Position numbers and translations under genes: made by a program
Assembly (NCBI RefSeq): GCF_000252445.1
Contig: NC_017790.1
Location: 1 to 64,000, forward strand
Direction of reading: 5' to 3'
DNA length: 64,000 nt
Source of the DNA: Deinococcus gobiensis I-0
GTDB lineage: Bacteria > Deinococcota > Deinococci > Deinococcales > Deinococcaceae
Notes under the pieces: generated by a model
What the model was told of the DNA's origin: nothing
Databases searched by the model: none
What the model saw: the letters and a program-made list of their open reading frames with translations, nothing else
In this document: in pieces, positions 52,261 through 60,964 of the stretch
Numbering within the stretch: position 1 is the first letter of the stretch
Layout: each line of letters opens with the position of its first letter

Positions 52261-53343
52261 GTGAAGCGTCCCGCAGTGCTGGCCCTGACGCTGATCCTGG
52301 GCGCCGCGCCGCTGCTGTGGCCGGTGCTGGCTCAGGACGCGGCGGGGCAGGCCGCCCCGGCCCCGGCGTCGTCGCAGGCGGCCCCCACCCAGGCGGCCCC
52401 GGCCCCGGCAGTTCCCGCCCCGTCCGGTGACGACACCCCCACCGAGCAGGAAAAGGCCGGGCGCTGCGTCGAGGGTTCGGAGCTGTCGTGCATCGCCCTG
52501 GTGAGGCAGGGCAAGGACGGCCAGGAGCGGCGCATCCTGGTCATCCGCACCGGCACCAGCGACGAGACGGGGATCTACACCGTGTGTGGCCCGCGCGACG
52601 GCGACCCCGAGGGCACGCCCAACATCGGCGTGTTCAGCGAGACGGGTGCGGGGGGCGTGCGCGTCGTGATCGACAAGAACGTGGTGCGGGTGCCCCTCGC
52701 CATCGTCACCAGCAAGCCGCCCCCCGAGGGGCAGGAGGGGAGCGACGGCCGGGTCGAGGCCAGTGCGGGCACCGCGCGGCTGCTCGACGCCGCGCCCGAG
52801 GGCAAGACCGACCAGCTCAGCGCCTGCGGGGTCGAGGCGCAGCCCAAACCCGCGCCCGACACCGTGTTCGTCACGCAGGGCAAGACCAGACTGCGCGGCC
52901 AGAGCCTCGTGTACGACGAGACCGACGGCGTCGCCCGCATCGGCGGTCCCATCACCTTCACGCGCGACAACGCCGAGCAGCCCCTCTCGGGCAGCAGCGA
53001 GCGCATTGAGGTGGATGTGGACGCCGAGCGCACCGTGCTGGTCGGCAAGGTCGAACTGAAGAGCGAGGGCGGGCGCGTGAGCAAGGCCCCGCGCGTGGAG
53101 TACGACGACGCGGCCAACACCGCCCGGTTGTACGCCACCGGAGGCGAGGCGGCCGAGAGCGTCAAGGGCAGCGACGTGCTGCGCGTGACGAGCGGCTACA
53201 TCCTCTACAACCTCGACAGCAGCGACGTGGTGGTCTTTAGCGACGAGGGCAGCAAGATCAGCGGCGAGTTCCAGGACGGCGAGAGCGCCGCCCCGGCGAA
53301 CCCTCGTCCGGCCGCGCCCCAGACGGCCCCGGCCCGGCCCTAG
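52261..53343 (+). CDS. LptA/OstA-like exported protein with cysteine pairs
   Basis: 360 residues. GTG start; signal peptide, then an Ala/Pro/Gln-rich linker (about 28-65) and a domain with cysteines in [14 protein letters not shown] and [10 protein letters not shown]. The C-terminal half has OstA-type strands ([34 protein letters not shown]) and a Pro-rich tail. Last gene of the group, 20 bases after the previous one, and followed by a strong terminator. Confidence 0.75.
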   Translation: MKRPAVLALTLILGAAPLLWPVLAQDAAGQAAPAPASSQAAPTQAAPAPAVPAPSGDDTPTEQEKAGRCVEGSELSCIALVRQGKDGQERRILVIRTGTSDETGIYTVCGPRDGDPEGTPNIGVFSETGAGGVRVVIDKNVVRVPLAIVTSKPPPEGQEGSDGRVEASAGTARLLDAAPEGKTDQLSACGVEAQPKPAPDTVFVTQGKTRLRGQSLVYDETDGVARIGGPITFTRDNAEQPLSGSSERIEVDVDAERTVLVGKVELKSEGGRVSKAPRVEYDDAANTARLYATGGEAAESVKGSDVLRVTSGYILYNLDSSDVVVFSDEGSKISGEFQDGESAAPANPRPAAPQTAPARP

Positions 53344-53357
53344 AGCATCGGGCAAGA

Positions 53358-53394
53358 GGACGGCCTCCGGGGTGTTGCTCACCGGAGGCCGTCC
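53358..53394. terminator. Strong bidirectional terminator
   Basis: Perfect 13-bp stem, GGACGGCCTCCGG (53358-53370) with CCGGAGGCCGTCC (53382-53394), 11-base loop. Between convergent lptA-like and menG genes; short T content on the right (TTCT). Confidence 0.85.
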
Positions 53395-53429
53395 TTCTGC
53401 CTGTCGCTTCCTTCAAATTCCCCGGCGCC

Positions 53430-54158
53430 TTACAGCTTGTCGCCCACCCAGATGCCCGCGATGCCGAAGGTCAGCGCCCGGTAGCGGGTGCGGAAGCCGG
53501 TGGCGCGCATGAGCTGTGCCAGCTGCTCGGGCGGCGGAAAGGCCAGCACGCTCTCGGGCAGGTAGGTATACGCGCCTCCGTTGCCGCTCACCAGCCCGCC
53601 GATGCGCGGCAGCACCTGCTGGAAGTAGAAGCGGAACACGTCCCCGAACAGCCCCGGCGCGGGCGGCGGAAATTCCAGGATGACCAGCCGCCCGCCCGGT
53701 GCCAGCACCCGCCAGAATTCGGCGAGGCCCGCCGCGTAGTCCGCGAAGTTCCGGAAGCCGAAGGCGCAGGTGACGGCGTCGAAGCTGCCGTCGGCGTAGG
53801 GCAGCCCCAGGGCGTCGCCCTCCTCGAACACGATGTCGAGCCGCCGCGCGCCGGCCTTGCGGCGCGCGATCTCGAGCATCTCGGGCACGAAATCGCTGCC
53901 GACCACCGTGGTCCGGGCGTCTGCCCGCGTCCGCAGTTCCAGCGCGAAGTCGCCGGTCCCGGTCGCCACGTCGAGCAGGCGCGCCGGCTTCAGGGCCAGG
54001 GCCTCGGCGGCGGCGGCGCGGCGCCACGCGCGGTCCACGCCCAGGCTCAGCACGCCGTTGAGCAGGTCGTAGCGCGGCGCGATGGAGGCGAACATGGCCT
54101 GCACCTCGCGGCCCTTGTCTTGCTTGTCGCCCACCGGGGGCTTTTTTGGGGCGCTCAT
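53430..54158 (-). CDS. menG: Demethylmenaquinone methyltransferase (UbiE/MenG)
   Basis: SAM-dependent last step of menaquinone synthesis. 242 residues. VQAMFASIAPRYDLLNGVLSLG, LLDVATGTGDFALEL (SAM site), VTCAFGFRNFADYAAGL and the C-terminal TFGIAGIWVGDKL are diagnostic. Start ATG 54158, because TACAAT (plus-strand 54166-54171) ends seven bases upstream (leaderless). Confidence 0.95.
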   Translation of the reverse strand: MSAPKKPPVGDKQDKGREVQAMFASIAPRYDLLNGVLSLGVDRAWRRAAAAEALALKPARLLDVATGTGDFALELRTRADARTTVVGSDFVPEMLEIARRKAGARRLDIVFEEGDALGLPYADGSFDAVTCAFGFRNFADYAAGLAEFWRVLAPGGRLVILEFPPPAPGLFGDVFRFYFQQVLPRIGGLVSGNGGAYTYLPESVLAFPPPEQLAQLMRATGFRTRYRALTFGIAGIWVGDKL

Positions 54159-54229
54159 CTTCCGGATTGTAGGCGGCGCGCGGCGGGACACGTCGGCAAG
54201 CTTCAGGCTGGATTCAGACCTGGCCCCCC

Positions 54230-54606
54230 TCAGCCCAGCCGCAGCAGCCCCGCCCCGGTCGGCCCGAAGCCGCAGCCGGCATAGAAGCCCGCCAGGTGCG
54301 GTTCGTAGTCCACGTGCAGCCACTCCAGGCCCCGGCCCCGCGAGGCCTCGGCGGCCCGGCGCACCAGTCCGGTGCCCACGCCGCGCCGCCCGTGGTCCGG
54401 GTGGACGGTCGTGTCGAGCAAGAAGGCGTGTACGCCCCCGTCCCAGGCCACGTTTACGAACCCGATCAGCTCGCCCGCGTCCGTGTGGGCCGTGACCCAG
54501 GTCAGGCTGCGCTCCAGCACGGCCGCCCAGCCCAGCCATCGTCCCGGCCACCCCAGGCCGCTTCGCGCAGGCGGCCCAGGGCGGCGAGGTCGGGCCACTC
54601 GCGCAC
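54230..54606 (-). pseudogene. GNAT acetyltransferase interrupted by a frameshift
   Basis: The N-terminal piece (GTG 54606; REWPDLAALGRLREAAWGG) stops at 54502. The larger C-terminal piece is in another frame (WAAVLERSLTWVTA, GFVNVAWDGGVHAFLLDTTV, GRRGVGTGLVRRA, HLAGFYAGCGFGPTGAGLL). Joined, they make a standard small GNAT, so one base is missing (or two extra) near the GGCTGGGCTGGGCGG stretch (about 54527-54550). It may be a real loss of function, since the kept frame alone lacks the first helix, or a sequencing error. Confidence 0.6.
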
Positions 54607-54617
54607 CCTGTACCCGG

Positions 54618-55805
54618 TCAGGAGATGGTCCCCAGGGCGCGGCCCACCCGCGCGTAGGCGGCGAGCGCCTGCTCCAGGTCGTCGCGGGTGTGCTCGGCGG
54701 TCACGATGTTGCGGATGCGCGCCTTGCCGCGGGGCACCGTCGGGAAGCCCAGGCCCACCGCGAAGATCCCCTCGGCGAACAGGCGGCGGCTCGCCTCGAA
54801 GGCCGCCTCGGCCTCCCCGAAGATGACGGGCGTGATGGGCGTCTCGCTGCCCATCGTGTCGAAGCCCAGGCGGGCGAGTTCGGACTTGAAGAAGCGGGTG
54901 TTGTCCCACAGCCGCTCCATGAAGGAGGGGTCGCTCTGCACGAGCTCCAGCGCCGCCGAGAGCGCCCCAACCACTGCCGGGGGCTGCGCCGTCGAGAACA
55001 GGTAGGGCCGCGCGCGGTTGAGCATGAGCTGTTTGAGGTCCGCGTGCCCGGCCGCGTAGCCGCCCACCACGCCCCAGGCCTTGCTCAGCGTGCCGACCTG
55101 GAGCACGTCCTCGGCCTCCGCCATCCCGAAGTGATGCACCGTGCCGCGCCCCGCCTCACCCAGCACGCCCGAACCGTGGGCGTCGTCCACGTAGGTCACG
55201 GCGCCGTAGCGGCGGGCCACCTCGACCAGCCGGTCCAGCGGGGCCACGTCGCCGTCCATGCTGAACACGCCGTCGGTCACGACGAGCTTGAGGCCGTCGG
55301 TGTCGTTCTCGCGCAGCAGGCGTTCCAGGTCGTCCGGGTCGGCGTGCCTGTAGACCTTCTTGGTCGCCTTGGTGAGCCGCAGCCCGTCGATGATGCTCGC
55401 GTGGTTCAGTTCGTCGCTGACCACGAGGTCGCCTTCCTTGAGCAGGGTGCCCAGTACGCCCTGGTTGGTCGTGAAGCCGCTCTGCAGGACCAGGGCGCTG
55501 CCGGTGTGCTTGAACTCGGCGAGCTGCTCCTCGAAGTCCTCGTGGATGCGCAGCGTGCCGGCGATGGTCCGCACGGCGCCCGCGCCCGCACCCCACTCCT
55601 CGAGGTAGGCGGCGGCTTTCGCCTTCAGGACCGGGTGGTCGGCGAAGCCCAGGTAGTTGTTGCTGGCGAGGTTCACGACCTCGCGGCCGTCCACGCGGGT
55701 CCGGGCGCGGTTGGCGGCGTCCAGCACGCGCGGGTGGATCAGGAGGCCGCTTTCGCGCAGCCCGGCGAGTTCGGCGCTAAGGCGCGCGGAAAGAGAAGTC
55801 GGCAT
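54618..55805 (-). CDS. kbl: Glycine C-acetyltransferase (2-amino-3-ketobutyrate CoA ligase)
   Basis: PLP enzyme of threonine degradation, 395 residues, alpha-oxoamine synthase family. VNLASNNYLGFADHP, YVDDAHGSGVLG and the PLP-lysine segment TLSKAWGVVGGY are present; GTLRIHEDFEEQLAEFK is typical of Kbl. No threonine dehydrogenase is adjacent. The stop codon lies about 12 bases upstream of the interrupted GNAT. Confidence 0.94.
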   Translation of the reverse strand: MPTSLSARLSAELAGLRESGLLIHPRVLDAANRARTRVDGREVVNLASNNYLGFADHPVLKAKAAAYLEEWGAGAGAVRTIAGTLRIHEDFEEQLAEFKHTGSALVLQSGFTTNQGVLGTLLKEGDLVVSDELNHASIIDGLRLTKATKKVYRHADPDDLERLLRENDTDGLKLVVTDGVFSMDGDVAPLDRLVEVARRYGAVTYVDDAHGSGVLGEAGRGTVHHFGMAEAEDVLQVGTLSKAWGVVGGYAAGHADLKQLMLNRARPYLFSTAQPPAVVGALSAALELVQSDPSFMERLWDNTRFFKSELARLGFDTMGSETPITPVIFGEAEAAFEASRRLFAEGIFAVGLGFPTVPRGKARIRNIVTAEHTRDDLEQALAAYARVGRALGTIS

Positions 55806-55899
55806 GCCCTCCAGTCTAGAGGGGCCCGCCTGCGGGCGTCCGGGCTGGGCGGATGCCCGCAGGCGCTCATCCGCAACAAATGTGTAAGGCCGGAATTTT

Positions 55900-55905
55900 T
55901 ATACT
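55900..55905 (+). promoter_or_regulatory. Candidate -10 box of the roadblock operon
   Basis: TATACT in a locally AT-rich stretch (GGAATTTTTATACTTCC). No good -35 is seen at 16-18 bases. It would leave a 5' leader of about 110 bases before the ATG at 56020. Confidence 0.35.
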
Positions 55906-56019
55906 TCCCCGCAGAACTGCCCTCTCCGGTTCCGGCCCGCTCCTCGTTCCGGCCACGGCGGGCGGCAGGACTGGCCCTGACCCCCGAGCGGGCAGGGCGG
56001 CGCGCCGAGGTCTTTTGCC

Positions 56020-56763
56020 ATGACGAACTCTGTTTACACCATGATCGCGCGTGCCCTGTCGCTCAGCGTCTCGGAGCGGGCGGCCGACACCATGCTGCGC
56101 TCGGCGCTGCGCGAACGGGGGCTGAGTCCCGAGACCGTCACGGCGCAGGAGATGCAGGGCGTCCTGTCCGGTCCCCTGATGGACCGCCTGGGGGCCGCGC
56201 TGCCGCACGCGCGCGCGCGCACCGAGCTGCTCTCGCTCTCGCGGCGCCTGGAACGCGAGTACCCCAAGGCCCCGACCCTCTTTACCGATGTCGGTGCCTT
56301 CGCCACCTGGGACGACGTGTCCATGTCGCCGGCCAGTGCCCTGCACGACGCCCCCGAGCTCGGCGCCGACGACTTCGAGTTCGACGACCCCGAATTCAGC
56401 GCCGCGCCCCAGCGCCCGACCTTCGAGCTGGGCACGGCCGGGGGCCAGGAGGCCCTGATCCAGCACCTGGGCAAGTTCCAGGGGGTGCAGGGGGTGCTGG
56501 TCTCTCACCCGAACGGCGAACTGCTGCGCGCCCGCGCCCTGCGCGATGCCCGCGCCCTGAGCAGCGTGATGGCGGCGGCCTCGCTGGTGTTCAGGCGCCG
56601 GGGTCTGCGCCTGATGTCGGCCGATCTGGGCGGACAGACCGTGTGTATGAGGCCGATGGGCGAGTACTGCGTGGCGGTCGTGGCCGGGCCGCAGGTCAAC
56701 ATCGGCCGCCTGCTGAGCGAGTTGCAGGGCCTCGAATTCCAGGGTCAGGGAGAAAGCGCGTGA
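56020..56763 (+). CDS. Protein with shared N-terminal helical domain and roadblock-like C-terminus
   Basis: 247 residues. Residues about 9-76 form a helical domain that aligns without gaps with the N-terminus of the coiled-coil protein at 58475. An acidic linker (DFEFDDPEFSA) follows. Residues about 150-240 (FQGVQGVLVSHPNGELLRAR, YCVAVVAGPQVNIGRLLSELQ) have the strand-helix pattern of roadblock/LC7 (MglB-like) dimerisation domains. No signal peptide. Its TGA overlaps the next start (GTGA). Role unknown; possibly a regulator of a small GTPase or a scaffold. Confidence 0.7.
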   Translation: MTNSVYTMIARALSLSVSERAADTMLRSALRERGLSPETVTAQEMQGVLSGPLMDRLGAALPHARARTELLSLSRRLEREYPKAPTLFTDVGAFATWDDVSMSPASALHDAPELGADDFEFDDPEFSAAPQRPTFELGTAGGQEALIQHLGKFQGVQGVLVSHPNGELLRARALRDARALSSVMAAASLVFRRRGLRLMSADLGGQTVCMRPMGEYCVAVVAGPQVNIGRLLSELQGLEFQGQGESA

Positions 56764-58449
56764 ACCGAAACCGTACCGTCCGTCTTGCGGGGGCCGCCGC
56801 GGCTCCGGCCTTCCTGACCCTGGCGCTGCTGAGCGGCGGCGCGGGAGCACAGAACCTGGGGGCCTACGGCGCCCTGGCCCAGAGCCTCGACGCCGCCGCC
56901 CAGAGCAGCGGCCAGAACGCGGTCGCCACCCTGAATGCCCTGGACCGCGCCGGTACGGCCCTGGACCGCCTGGTGCCGACCCTGAACAACCCCACGGTGG
57001 TTACGGGCCTGCGCAACGCCCTGGACGCCGCCCGCGCCGCCCAGGCCCGCACGCCCGCCGAGTTGCAGGCGCAGCTGCTGCTGGCGCGCGGCCTGATGCG
57101 CCGGTCGCTCTATGACCAGACCGTGACGGTGCTGGCCGTCTCGCCCGCCAACGCCGCCGACCGCCTGCGGGTGCTGGCGCGCGAATTCGGTCTGGACGCG
57201 GCCGGAACCCAGGCCCTCCAGGCCGACGCCCGCGCCGGGCAGGTCAGCCGGGTCGCGTGGCGGCTCCAGCGCGAGGGGGCCGCGCGGCTGTCCTCGGCGC
57301 TGGGCAGCGTGACCCCCACCCGCAGCGCGGCTTCCTACCTCGCCCTGGCGCGCGCCACGAGCTGGTTCACGGTCGTGCAGGACGCGGCCCGCGCCGCCCA
57401 GCCCCCGCTGGAGACCGCGCAGTTCAATTCGGCCCTGACCCAGCTCACCTCCGGCGACCTGAACGCCCTGGGGACCTCGCTCACGGGTCTGCGTCAGGGG
57501 GCCGCCGCCCTGCGGGCCACGCTGCTCTCGCCCCCGGCGGCCCAATCTTCCTCGGCCCAGACCCCGGCGGCCCAGACCTCCTCGGCCCAGACGCCGGCGG
57601 CTCAGACCCCAGCCGCCTCCAGCACGTCTTCGGCCCAATCTTCCTCGACCCAGACCCCGGCGGCCCAGACGCCCACGGCGACCTCCCCGACCACCGGAAC
57701 CCAGGGCGCAGCGACCGGCAGTACCCAGGCAAACGGACTGGCGACGGCCTACGCCGCCCTCGGCCGCGCCCTGACGGCGGCCGGACACGGCGACCCCGAG
57801 GGCGCGCGCACGGCGCTGGGCGGCGTGGTCCCGGCGCTGGCGAGCGCTCCGGCGGCCCCTGCGCGGCGCGCCCGGCTTCGACGCCTACCTGGGCGACGTG
57901 CAGAACATCGGCGCGCGGGCCGGGCTGCGCGCCGACGACGTGCAGGCCCTGATCGCCGGTCTCGGGGCGCTCGAACGCCGCGCCGGGGGCGAGGGGGTCA
58001 GCCTGCTCGACCGCTGGTCACTGGGGACCTCGCAGTGGCTGGGCGGGGCGGTGCGCGCGCTGCTGGGCCTGCTGCTGGCGCTGGCCTGCGCCGCGCCGCT
58101 GTACCTGCTGCAACTCGCCTTCGGGGGCCGCAACCCCTACTGGCGGGCCATCAGCGCCGCGCTCGCGCTGCTGCTGCTGCCCACCTTCCTCGACGGCGTG
58201 TTCGGGTTCCTGGGCTGGCTGGGCGACCTGACGGGCCTCGGGCTGCTGCGCGGGGCGACGAATTTCACGCTGTCGCAGGCCCCCTACGGGCTGGGCCTGC
58301 ACGGGCTGCTGGTGGCCCTGGCGCTGGGCCTGGCGACCTACGGGTTCCGGGGACTGTGCGTGCAGTTCGGGCTGCTGGGTGGCGGGCGCACCAAGGTCCA
58401 GACGCCGGTCGCCGCCCCCACCAGCCTCGACTGGGACGAGGAAGTTTGA
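56760..58449 (+). pseudogene. Exported, repeat-containing multi-pass membrane protein split by a +1 frameshift
   Basis: Starting at GTG 56760, the frame encodes a signal peptide (FLTLALLSGGAGAQ), a helical Ala/Gln/Leu-rich domain (to about residue 255) and a Ser/Thr/Gln/Ala repeat linker, then turns into Arg-rich nonsense after about 57857. The coding continues one base on: GAPGFDAYLGDVQNIGARAG, two or three transmembrane helices (about 58045-58330) and the acidic end SLDWDEEV, stopping at 58449. Removing one C from the CCCC at 57856-57859 gives a seamless 562-residue protein. It is either a recent frameshift, a sequencing error, or a slippage site. Confidence 0.7.
57530..57690 (+). repeat. 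Imperfect tandem repeats encoding an AQTPAAQ/AQSSS linker
   Basis: Short near-copies of GGCGGCCCAGAC and TCTTCCTCGGCCCA alternate about eight times, giving AQSSSAQTPAAQTSSAQTPA and similar. It forms the low-complexity linker of the split protein, just upstream of the frameshift. Such repeats are prone to length change. Confidence 0.7.
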
Positions 58450-58474
58450 TGCGAAATAACGGAGAATACGGGAC

Positions 58475-60406
58475 GTGACTGCACCTACCCCCCTGCACCG
58501 CCTGCCGGTGCGCCTGCTGAGCGATCTGATGTCGCCGCGCGCCCTGGAGCGGGTCATCCAGGACGCGGCCCAGGTGCGTGGGCTGCCTGTCGCGGGCCTG
58601 GACCGCGCGGCCCTGGAAGACATCCTTAAGCGTGAGGTGTTCAAGCGGCTGCAACTGAGCGTGCCCGCACCTCTGGCCAAGAAGCGCGTATCGGAGGTGC
58701 TGGCCGAACTCGTCCTCGCCGATCAGGCGGTCGCGGCGGCGCGCACTGCCCCCGTGGGCGGCCCGAACGCGGCCGAGGCGGCGCGGGCCGAGGCGGCGCG
58801 GACCGTCACGCAGCTCGAAGAGGGCCTGCGCCGCTTCGCGCTGTATTTCGACTGGCCCGAGACCCAGCGTCTGCGCGGCGTGCTGGGCATCGCCCGCCAG
58901 CAGCAGGAAGAAGGCCAGGCCCCCGCCCCGCTGCTTCAGGAAGGGCAGGACCTGCTGGGCGCGCTGGAACGCCGCCTTCAGGAAGAACTCGTCATCCAGG
59001 CGCAGGACCTCGCGGAACTGCGCGCCACCTTCGCGCGGGTGCAGGGCCTGGGCAGCCGGGACGTGCGGCGCGTCGAGGGCCTCATCAACCAGATCGCCGA
59101 GGCCCAGGACCAGCAGACCCTGCTGCCCGCCGAGGTGGACCGCGCCCGCACGCTGGCCTTCAAGCTGCGCCGCAGCCTGGAGAGCAGCGTGGTGCAGTCG
59201 GCCGGCGGCGCGGCGGCGCCCCTGCCCGCCGACGCGCAGGCGCGGGTGCAGGCGCTGGAGCAGGAGCATGTCGCCCGGCGGCTGAGCGACCTGGGCAACG
59301 AGTACGCGGCGCTGTTCGAGCTGCGCCCCGACCTCTCCCAGAACCATGAGAAACTGCGCGAGACCCACGCGGCGGGCACGCTGCGCAGCGAGGCGGCCGA
59401 GGCGTGGCAGGTCACGCTGGCCGAGGCCCGCCGGGGCGCGCTGGAACAGCAGCGCAGCGAACTGTCGGACCTCGACGGGCGCTTCGCGGCCGTGCAGGAC
59501 AGCCCGGCGGCGCAGGACGCGCGGCTGCGCCTGGAGGTCGCCCGCAGCATCCTGGCCGGTGACGGCCTGATCACGGCCGAACTGCGCGAGCTGACCGCCA
59601 CCCTGACCGCCCTGAACTCGTCGCCCGAGACGATGGACCATCTCCTCGAGCAGCAGCGCGAACTGGCCGAGCTCGAACGCGCCGTGCGCGACGTGCCGGG
59701 GGCGCAGGCCGAACTGCGCGCCGACCTCGCCGCCGCCCGCAGCGCGCTGGTGCTGGGGCAGGTCGCCGACCTGGGACCGCTGTGGCGCGTGCTGGAGCGG
59801 CACATGGGGCGCGCGGCCCAGCAGCGCGAGGACTTCGATGCCCGCGCCGACCACGTCGTCGAGCAGTACGACCAGGTGCGGACCCTGGCGGGCGAGACCA
59901 CGCAGTCGCTGGGCCGCCTCGCCGAGACGCTGCGCGCCCAGCGCCGCCTGGGCCCCATGAGCCCGCAGGCGCGCGCCCGCTACGCCCAGACGCTGGAGGG
60001 CGCCGAGGCCCTGCTCATCGAGGCCCGCGCCGAGTACGAGGCGGCCCAGCAGGTCACCTCGACCTTCGGCGAGGACGCCCTGAGCGGCCTGCTGGACCTG
60101 TTCGACCTGGGCGGCGGGGCGGACACGGCCGAGCTGGCTCCGGCGGGCGGCCCAGTCGCCGCCCTGCCCCACGACGCCTGGACCGTGCGCGCCGGACAGA
60201 TCACGGGCGGCCAGCCTGCCGGGAGTGCGCAGCCGGTCGCGGCGCTGCTGGCCCAGGCCGACGCCGCCGGCTTGCACCGCCTGGACATGGGCGACGCCTC
60301 GCACGTCTGGTCGGCGCGGCGCGGGCAGGGCGGCGACTGGCGTCTGGCCCGCGCCGCCGACTGGGACACGCTCGACCGCGAGGTGGGAGCGTGGCTGGAC
60401 GGCTGA
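58475..60406 (+). CDS. Long coiled-coil protein
   Basis: 643 residues. Residues about 10-78 (RLLSDLMSPRALERVIQDAA onward) match the N-terminal domain of the 56020 protein. Most of residues 85-540 is charged helix with heptad character (AARTVTQLEEGLRRFALYF, LDHLLEQQRELAELE-like stretches). The C-terminal 110 residues are different, ending in a small domain (HVWSARRGQGGDWRLARAADWD). No signal peptide or membrane helix. Third gene of the operon; probably a cytoplasmic scaffold bound to the membrane protein. No family recognised. Confidence 0.78.
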   Translation: MTAPTPLHRLPVRLLSDLMSPRALERVIQDAAQVRGLPVAGLDRAALEDILKREVFKRLQLSVPAPLAKKRVSEVLAELVLADQAVAAARTAPVGGPNAAEAARAEAARTVTQLEEGLRRFALYFDWPETQRLRGVLGIARQQQEEGQAPAPLLQEGQDLLGALERRLQEELVIQAQDLAELRATFARVQGLGSRDVRRVEGLINQIAEAQDQQTLLPAEVDRARTLAFKLRRSLESSVVQSAGGAAAPLPADAQARVQALEQEHVARRLSDLGNEYAALFELRPDLSQNHEKLRETHAAGTLRSEAAEAWQVTLAEARRGALEQQRSELSDLDGRFAAVQDSPAAQDARLRLEVARSILAGDGLITAELRELTATLTALNSSPETMDHLLEQQRELAELERAVRDVPGAQAELRADLAAARSALVLGQVADLGPLWRVLERHMGRAAQQREDFDARADHVVEQYDQVRTLAGETTQSLGRLAETLRAQRRLGPMSPQARARYAQTLEGAEALLIEARAEYEAAQQVTSTFGEDALSGLLDLFDLGGGADTAELAPAGGPVAALPHDAWTVRAGQITGGQPAGSAQPVAALLAQADAAGLHRLDMGDASHVWSARRGQGGDWRLARAADWDTLDREVGAWLDG

Positions 60407-60446
60407 TGGCCCCCGGCGGCCCGCGCTGAGGCGGCATACTGCGGGT

Positions 60447-60893
60447 ATGGTGTCTGATTTTCCCCTGCGGCCCGGCGAGACCCGGCGGCTGGCCGGCGAG
60501 GCCGAGCAGCGGGCGCTGGGCGCGGCGCTGGCCGGAGCGCTGCCGGCCGGCGCCGCGCTGTTCCTGGAAGGCGAACTGGGTGCGGGCAAGACCACCCTCA
60601 CGCAGGGGCTGGTCGGGGCGCTGGGCTTCGCCGAGCCGGTGACCAGCCCGACCTACGCCCTGATGAACCTCTACCCCGCGCCCAGCGGCCAGGTGCTGCA
60701 CGTGGACGCCTACCGCGTGCGCGACGTGGCCGAACTGTACGAGATGGACCTGGCCGAGCTCATCGAGGCCAGCCGCCTGAGTGTCATCGAGTGGGGCGAG
60801 GCCCTGTATGCCGACTATCCGCAGGCCCCGGTGTTGCTCCTCGAGCACCTGGAGGGCGACCCCGAGGCCCGGCAGGTCACGCGGCGGCGCTGA
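60447..60893 (+). CDS. tsaE: tRNA threonylcarbamoyladenosine biosynthesis ATPase TsaE
   Basis: 148 residues. P-loop GELGAGKTTLTQGL, then VTSPTYALMNLY, LHVDAYRV and VIEWGE, the full TsaE pattern. Works with TsaB/TsaD in t6A37 formation. CATACT (60435-60440) ends six bases before the ATG (leaderless). Confidence 0.95.
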   Translation: MVSDFPLRPGETRRLAGEAEQRALGAALAGALPAGAALFLEGELGAGKTTLTQGLVGALGFAEPVTSPTYALMNLYPAPSGQVLHVDAYRVRDVAELYEMDLAELIEASRLSVIEWGEALYADYPQAPVLLLEHLEGDPEARQVTRRR

Positions 60894-60964
60894 GGCCGTT
60901 TCCTGAAGCCGCGCCCTGCATGATCCGGCACATCCCTCCCGGCCGGATGGGCCAGAATGACCGC

